Origin: an uncultured Bacteroidales bacterium
GTDB taxonomy: Bacteria; Bacteroidota; Bacteroidia; Bacteroidales; Paludibacteraceae
Direction of reading: 5' to 3'
DNA length: 20,932 nucleotides
NCBI GenBank assembly: GCA_946184195.1
Contig: CAMHEP010000013.1
Coordinates: forward strand, 1-20,932
The notes under the pieces were generated by a model. The model was not told where the DNA came from and ran no database searches. It saw nothing but the letters and a program-made list of their open reading frames with translations. Position numbers and translations under genes: made by a program. Below, piece after piece: positions 18,501 through 20,932 of the stretch. The first letter of the stretch is position 1. Each line of letters begins with the position of its first letter.

Positions 18501-20932
18501 ACCACTATCATCTGCTCATCGCGTCTGAGGCGATTAACCCCGCTACGATATTAGATACTGACTCGCGCATCCTCTTGAGTGTAGATACCCTCACGCAACC
18601 CTTCTTCCATGTAACGGGTCTATCGGCACAAACTGGCTATTATGTTTATGTGCGCAGCCTCTGTGCGGATAATCAGAGCAGTTGGTCGTCCGCCCTTACT
18701 ATTACGACAGCTTGTGAGGCACTCTCTTTGCCCTACGTGATGGATTTCGAGGGACTATCTGCGTCCTCTGTTCCTGAATGCTGGAGCTTAATTGATGACG
18801 CCGCTTCTTCTTCCTATGCTTCACATCCGGGAGTTAGCAGTAGTTTCCCGCATGGCGGCTCGCGTAGTTTCGCCTTTGGTAATACATCTTATACGGATGA
18901 CAATCAGTATAAGTCTTGGCTTATACTGCCTGTGATTGAGGAGGATATATATACTCTTCAGATGAGTTTCTGGGTACGTACAGCAACTCCACATTCTAAC
19001 AATAACTATCAAATTTCGGATAGTCTTATCATCGGTGTTATGTCGAATCCGGCGGATACCAATACTTTTGTCCGTGTAGCAGCATATTTGCCTACTTCGA
19101 GCTCATATACGCTTTACGAGATGGACTTTTCCTCTTACATGGGGAATGGGCATTATATAGCGATTAAACGTTTGCCGTCGGGTGATTATCAATCTTATTC
19201 TAACTCGTATTTATACGGTGAGGAAGACTACTACTCATATTCGTATTATACGTATGACTACTGCTTGGCACCCATTATCGATGATATTACTATCGAGACT
19301 TATGATGCATCATGCCGTGGTATAGCAACCCTTTCGACCTCTGCTGTTTCGACCTCTGGATTGACTATAAAATATACCTTCAAGGACCATCAGTTGCATG
19401 ATGCTTTGGTAGTGATGTCTTCCTCGCCATCATTTACGCTATCGGATGCCCTCTTTGTGGATACGGCACGTATGACGGATACGTATGTAATTAACACAAA
19501 GTTACAACTGAGCTCTTCTTATTATGTACATGTCGCTCAGATATGTGACGATGAGTTGTCTCCGACTATGAGTGTCGCTATCTCAACACCGATTGGCATA
19601 CCATATACACCGGTGTTCACTTCTACGACTTTCCCAAGTGATTGGAGTCATTATTCCGGCTTGGTTGATCCGGTGTTGGCGGGTACCGTACAGTTGACGT
19701 CAAGCTCCTATGCTCAGTGGTCACTGACCGGTTCTTCGCAGGGAATAAATGGTAATCATTTCAGGGCTGATGTATATGGCAGTTCGTTCAACTATTGGGT
19801 TGTCTCACCCGCTATCGACCTTACGCCGAATATGGGTGAGGGCTTGTTGTTAACATTCGATGCTGCGTTGACTGCCTATTCTTCAAGTTACACGTCTTCT
19901 CGCAACTTGGGCATTGATGACCGATTCGTTGTGCTGGTTACTACGGATGATGGTCAGACTTGGGTCAAGGTGGCTGAGTGGAATAATAGCGGAACCGGCA
20001 ACTATGTATATAACGAGATAGGTGAAACGGCTACTTTGTATCATCTTGACCTATCACGCTTTGGCGGACAGACTATACGTATAGCCTTCTATGCTGAGTC
20101 TACCCAATCTAATGCGGACAATTACCTCCACTTCGGTAATATTAACCTTGATCGTTGTGCATCCGTACGGTATACGGCAGAGATATGCACGGGTAATGAT
20201 TTTGACGGTTCTGCTCATGGTATCCCATTCTCCGTGACTGCAGCACAGTGCCAGATAGGTCAGAATATTTTCAGTGAGTATCGTCCTTCCACGGGCGAAG
20301 GCGATGAAGATTCGCTATTCGTCTTCACCCTTTGGGTATACGATTATTTCACGACGATTATTCCTGTTTCTCTCTGCGAAGGTGAACACTATCCGCTGGA
20401 CGAGAATGGCTTTGAGTTTGATGCAGTGCCTGGTGTAGGAGACTTTGTGCTACGTCTAACTTCTTCCTTAGGATGTGACTCGGTCGTAATATTACGTCCT
20501 ACTGTCCATTCGGCAGTAACCTCACATATCTATGATTCCGTGGCTCAAGGCACCGCGTATACGTGGCATGGCATGAACTATTATTTAACAGGGACATACC
20601 AATTTGATACTGTGTCCGTGCTAACAGGTTGTGATAGTACAACGGTATTGCATCTCAAGGTCTTTATCCCGGATGCCCTTCGGGAGACATCTGTCCATGA
20701 ACTTCAATTGGCTCCTAATCTTGTTGATATAGGCTATCCGGTATGGATTATCAATGACTTTACCGATGAGGATGTGGCGGACATGCTGATTGAGGTATTC
20801 TCTGCGTCGGGTATGTTACTATACTCGCAGTATGGTGCTTCCATGCCGCTCTATATAACGGCACCGTCGGTTAGCGGCATGCACTATGTACGTATATCCA
20901 TCGGAAAGGATGTCTATATCTCACCCTTGCTG
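9563..20932 (+). CDS. Giant T9SS surface adhesin-like protein, alternating J and Fn3 modules (3' end at window edge)
   Basis: One open frame of 3790 codons with no stop, reaching the last base in phase. I read it codon by codon and found no frameshift. A signal peptide (1 to about 20, MKRSLLALMLLCSFALTGKA) is followed by 13 jelly-roll 'choice-of-anchor J / cleaved adhesin' type modules alternating with 12 Fn3 modules (residues about 20-3532). Two or three short repeats with GCDS cores follow (cysteines 3638 and 3690), then a T9SS sorting domain from about 3708. A unit of J plus Fn3 is about 260-300 residues. The protein is rich in Ser, Thr, Tyr and Asp and has no enzyme motif I recognise. The visible end (VRISIGKDVYISPLL) is where such domains normally finish, so the stop is probably only a few codons away. 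By analogy with adhesins such as P. gingivalis HagA, a role in attachment to host, glycan or other cells is likely, but the ligand is unknown. Confidence 0.93.
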   Translation, partial: MKRSLLALMLLCSFALTGKAAINYLLNESFESGIPDDWSQQVLGSASAYWVVDTENTFPTGAYEGNQRVALRNTTGRTAGYITRLITPAMDISTVYSPQVSFAYAQPAYTGYHDTLVVYYRLNTSSSWTRLATFEDAQSNWTSVTLGLVATYGQATSFQLAFEARENMGRGVILDDVRIFPESQCTNPYISGTLVGSNSTTIFWQGDLGRNYELIVHTSSISDLSSFDTANAFFYQNNITTLNKMVTGLNPSTHYYAYLRSDCEDNATGHTEWTSVDFTTAVTFPYHPDMTSASLNSMEQVSGNLAKIVMADDLKTGSSAYGWSYTANTTVMGTAHFYGQVDYSSTPTWLVLPLIDLTEVTAPAVALSFRMALTSGSSSTSPSSYQNTASLWIMVSDDNGQTWLALDSIKSADISNISQRYNFLLSDYIGSSVKLAMVAKVNSTSAYFHVSDISVDEFDLTCAGLKELKVLPNAEDASVSWNVVGTNYNAIVVLSSTSAYADSLQTLTVSTNAATLQNLTPQTTYYLSVRQDCNTTDVLRTSFKTTCIPQTEFPWSEDFDAIPTGYLNLDCWSNEHAAGSGSSTFEVSSAALGNNTSGHLLRLPDMSRGTQTLLSLPIMSIDEANAYTFSFSIYRNNSYSGPEYYTEGIRVFINLDGDTAQSLAFVPRLYSVQGEGVPAEAAEGWYTYSFTIPVAGNVHILLRGESRYGSATSIDDFLVEKMPTCRNMGLVTVSALREHGFTLDFPPTNASQYQVVVATALLADPNTFATSNAVVYQTISNSNHVVIDDASLFTSNSSYVVYVRGYCSEDDQSLWASPVLFHTACSSVAVGDFNGETFDNEGSLNCWRTGVLTEGSRHIGVYADRGYSTAYGAYLRLSRETADSTYDDGPYAITPKIDFGSEDIRSYQISFSAASTSSASNNLKRLNVAVVSDPSDLSDIYIARSIVLPYAADSAGEQFFTINFTDYMGDAYGDYGQYIMFYASESSAHDSATYILIDNVSLEEVSSCPQLVETSISDVTVSSAVMHWEESSANSFEVLVADFFSRAPDTLSSIAFRQVVDSDTALITGLMGTSTYYAYVRAICGEGDTAQWSNPAVFRTAIGLPYYEDFNYSVFPIGWTLAKGVPSGVFNGDTLHVLTSTSTFGWNYTESSNGLSANHLKINIYNSTSGEWIISPIIDMSATEDAQLMLTFDFAYTDFNSASSPDNGSNQALFLLVSTDDGQSWSKANSWEWSHSDATAGTVFNTLSTIPTTGTTLQVDLSRFAGETIRLAFAATTTSGDNDFHIANLSLTQHLANCERPTDLTLTSLGTTSLLASWSGDTAKVSVLELSNASDFNPILRRDSVPAGQLLDTLENLNTSTRYYARVRQVCNGGVTVNSASASAATDCAAISFFPWTDNFENYKAGSSYSATYAMSADCWRNVHLSGNGTSLFYVYSSTSGQGGNTSNMLVLPDMSSGTMTLLALPAMQMEELDAYEFSMDIYRTSSTTYTTEGIRIFASNSDELDDSAVELAFISRDYSTAGTNVPAETGAGWYTYHFSIPLSGRVHILLRGESRYGSSTYMDNFAVTQVPPCQNLKTLLVTPNTTQAQCRVSYGSEQYQVLLASTALPTALLDTLSDTNVPEIIRFETVTSTSFTLTDLEPSTPYYLYARGVCDDSIYTNWIAVQFTTLCLVDIPYMEDFDNASERKTLIGNNTLPSCWEENYLSAEYIGRVFDASTMSSSSTYSYAYSGTSALGINSNATNPVYVCLPQIAASMDTLRLTFKARALYGYTTAAGKTTITNRATASYAHAIKVGTMTDPNDASTFRLLDNLILKQIPSAPTSFDDDPSGNQYWETFTVYLAQAEGEYLTFCSDYAIANFVWIDDVEVTAMPACPQPAPTRIKSQLISGNTADLVWMPIADRYEVLVGMHGFDISSEEGVSYVVDTAYVHLVNLLPGTEYDYYIRSLCSADESSDWTSVRSFTTACLAPIGSVFDFEDKANTYLIDGTTLRMENCWKVTYTGTSNSYKPQLRTNSSSITYSYSGDSVLQIATNSSNHAAVIMPMIDADLDTVKIRFMGRAGYQTRTGFSNASANYANAIKVGTLTDPDDLSTFHLVRECHGVANTALASTDPEGTNYWRQFDINLTGAVGQYIVFLSDYDATNYFYIDSVQVLRADDCLPVEAPQVSDITSNSILVTMEQGAELYRVELLLNGDVVRSVIVGDSAYVHLTDLQPQTVYSVVAHVLCSATSESPASDRTIFTTDCETLASFPWYEGFEDLPVGSSTSSAPACWALLGANVGNAAIYVSNTTAYVNTGSQSLYFKSATSGDAFAILPMVDTLSNKEIHFSYKHSTLTGSRLSLGYMTDITSADSFVQLAEFAPSTTFDSVMIELRQVPDSLIGIARLAFRFTAAASTNYIGIDDITLCYMPECDRIWNMSVLDISGEDALVTFDTTNASTYQFILSTIPLNPDTVTMVDGTRVLLKVDTITSAPYHVENLTSLTTYYAYVRGLCGGNKAGEWAPMLTFKTTCSPIMSLPWTEDFESYTATSYYYNSSTLADPCWTNVHLSGTGTNLFYIYSSTSGTGGNTSKQLVLPDMSAGTFTKLSLPLMYIPQADEYGFKLSIYRNASGTNYITEGIRIYASLTENIDDSAVEIAFISRNYTVADSTAVPAEAAAGWYTYEFPIPMSGNIHIILRGENQNGSSTYMDNFMVRKLPECRDVKGLTANVLSDTSAQVRFAFNGASEYDVLVTSSLTEVDMLTPDQIAFRDTVTTNVVNITGLGGATTYYVYVRAMCSTDTMGDWSAPISFTTQCGLITTFPWTQNFDRLTSGIPACWDNSEGSTTTDSYKWNYYASGRIGGCLRFDSYSNQTGNTNILALPQMQLFAPAQLTFYYKNPTGGACSVLISTDGGQTTSTLLTNMEGVSNWTLYDIDLSPYVGQSIIIYFSAVSNYGPVSTDAYLYLDDVAVDLYAACRTPGNLSANVLSTEADITFNATDADHYHLLIASEAINPATILDTDSRILLSVDTLTQPFFHVTGLSAQTGYYVYVRSLCADNQSSWSSALTITTACEALSLPYVMDFEGLSASSVPECWSLIDDAASSSYASHPGVSSSFPHGGSRSFAFGNTSYTDDNQYKSWLILPVIEEDIYTLQMSFWVRTATPHSNNNYQISDSLIIGVMSNPADTNTFVRVAAYLPTSSSYTLYEMDFSSYMGNGHYIAIKRLPSGDYQSYSNSYLYGEEDYYSYSYYTYDYCLAPIIDDITIETYDASCRGIATLSTSAVSTSGLTIKYTFKDHQLHDALVVMSSSPSFTLSDALFVDTARMTDTYVINTKLQLSSSYYVHVAQICDDELSPTMSVAISTPIGIPYTPVFTSTTFPSDWSHYSGLVDPVLAGTVQLTSSSYAQWSLTGSSQGINGNHFRADVYGSSFNYWVVSPAIDLTPNMGEGLLLTFDAALTAYSSSYTSSRNLGIDDRFVVLVTTDDGQTWVKVAEWNNSGTGNYVYNEIGETATLYHLDLSRFGGQTIRIAFYAESTQSNADNYLHFGNINLDRCASVRYTAEICTGNDFDGSAHGIPFSVTAAQCQIGQNIFSEYRPSTGEGDEDSLFVFTLWVYDYFTTIIPVSLCEGEHYPLDENGFEFDAVPGVGDFVLRLTSSLGCDSVVILRPTVHSAVTSHIYDSVAQGTAYTWHGMNYYLTGTYQFDTVSVLTGCDSTTVLHLKVFIPDALRETSVHELQLAPNLVDIGYPVWIINDFTDEDVADMLIEVFSASGMLLYSQYGASMPLYITAPSVSGMHYVRISIGKDVYISPLL
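10115..19594 (+). repeat. Twelve fibronectin type III modules
   Basis: Approximate spans: 10115-10405, 10946-11203, 11735-12037, 12584-12865, 13454-13726, 14282-14578, 15185-15463, 16037-16297, 16796-17095, 17657-17944, 18425-18715, 19313-19594. Each opens with a cysteine (CERPTDL, CPQPAP and similar). Most have an L-x-P/S-x-T-x-Y-Y-x-Y-V-R-x-x-C core near the end, the Fn3 'tyrosine corner' strand, and close with F-x-T-T-x-C or T-A/P-I-G. Every module has both the opening cysteine and the V-R-x-x-C cysteine, including those with a diverged core. Confidence 0.87.
19184..19261 (+). repeat. Tyrosine-rich tract in module J12
   Basis: Residues 3208-3233 hold 11 tyrosines in 26 residues, mixed with Ser, Asp and Glu (GEEDYYSYSYYTYDY core). 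It lies between a regular J-module strand (IAIKRLPS) and the closing IIDDITIE strand, so it looks like an expanded loop. TAT and TAC codons are mixed, so it is not a simple DNA microsatellite. Confidence 0.7.
20159..20683 (+). repeat. Short GCDS repeats before the sorting domain
   Basis: After J13 come two clear and one decayed copies of a short beta repeat found just before T9SS sorting domains. They have a cysteine-containing start (SLCEGEHYPL), a G-D/T-F/Y strand, then L-G-C-D-S-V-V or T-G-C-D-S-T-T and a final strand. The cysteines of the cores are residues 3638 and 3690. The 1204-aa protein carries two copies of the same repeat (cysteines 754 and 814). Confidence 0.75.
20684..20932 (+). 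other. T9SS C-terminal sorting domain of the giant protein (reaches window edge)
   Basis: Residues about 3708-3790. HELQLAPNLVDIGYPVWI opens the domain, MLIEVFSASGMLLYSQ is the core strand with the conserved V-x-x-G-type turn, and APSVSGMHYVRISIGKDVYISPLL is the closing G-x-[HY]-x-V-x-I hairpin. It is more diverged than the domain of the upstream protein. A residue or two of the last strand and the stop codon are expected beyond the window. Confidence 0.78.

Larger units (their letters stand above)
9620..20158 (+). repeat. Thirteen J (MAM-like jelly-roll) protein modules
   Basis: Approximate spans: J1 9620-10117, J2 10406-10948, J3 11201-11737, J4 12035-12586, J5 12866-13456, J6 13724-14284, J7 14576-15187, J8 15461-16039, J9 16295-16798, J10 17093-17659, J11 17942-18427, J12 18713-19315, J13 19595-20158. 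Most open with a hydrophobic-P-W/Y-x-E-D/N-F pattern (for example FPWTDNFE, LPYYEDFN) and close with a D-D/N-hydrophobic strand (IDDVEV, MDNFAV, LDDVAV). Similarity is at protein level; I see no long exact DNA repeats. J3, J6 and J10 form one subfamily and J7 and J8 another; J5 and J13 pair, and J4 and J12 more weakly. Confidence 0.82.

Noticed and set aside
9563..20932. Possibility of several separate genes or frameshifts instead of one giant gene
   Set aside because: The same frame was read through every line without a stop, and module boundaries run on continuously; the internal smaller open frames are shadows.
9563..20932. CRISPR or tandem DNA repeat array
   Set aside because: The repetition is at the level of protein modules of about 90 and 180 residues with diverged DNA; no short identical repeats with spacers.

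Overview
The window looks like chromosome from a member of the Bacteroidota, most likely an uncultured gut or rumen Bacteroidales lineage. Three things point there: two large exported proteins ending in type IX secretion (T9SS) C-terminal domains, promoters of the Bacteroidota form TTTG-(about 20)-TAnnTTTG rather than -35/-10, and HtpG, SulP, LpxH and SufT-like proteins of Bacteroidales character. I cannot assign a genus from sequence alone.

Layout. Bases 1-3369 hold a tight minus-strand operon, read right to left: a SulP-type anion permease with a STAS domain, a SufT-like Fe-S assembly factor (1-base gap), LpxH of lipid A synthesis (47-base gap), and MazG NTP pyrophosphohydrolase, whose start overlaps the end of lpxH by 46 bases and which runs off the left edge. 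A divergent promoter region (3370-3559) serves this operon and htpG (3560-5569, plus strand), which ends in a clear Rho-independent terminator. After an AT-rich regulatory gap come two plus-strand surface-protein genes: a 1204-aa multidomain T9SS protein (5876-9490), and a gene open from 9563 to the last base of the window without a stop (3790 codons visible).

The giant gene is the centre of interest. I translated it in one frame from start to edge and found no stop. After a signal peptide it alternates 13 jelly-roll 'choice-of-anchor J / cleaved-adhesin' type modules (J1-J13) with 12 fibronectin type III modules. It then has short 'GCDS' repeats typical of T9SS cargo and a T9SS sorting domain that must end at or just past the window edge. 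The cysteines follow strict rules that predict one disulfide in each Fn3 module and one in 9 of the 13 J modules. The J modules fall into recognisable subfamilies arranged as a mosaic, which suggests growth by block duplication. Both surface genes appear to have their own promoters.

How the parts relate: the left half is housekeeping (ion uptake, Fe-S assembly, outer-membrane lipid synthesis, nucleotide clean-up, chaperone). The right half is a surface locus encoding two exported adhesin-like proteins, probably attached to the outer membrane by the T9SS. No RNA genes, insertion sequences, CRISPR arrays or integration sites were seen.
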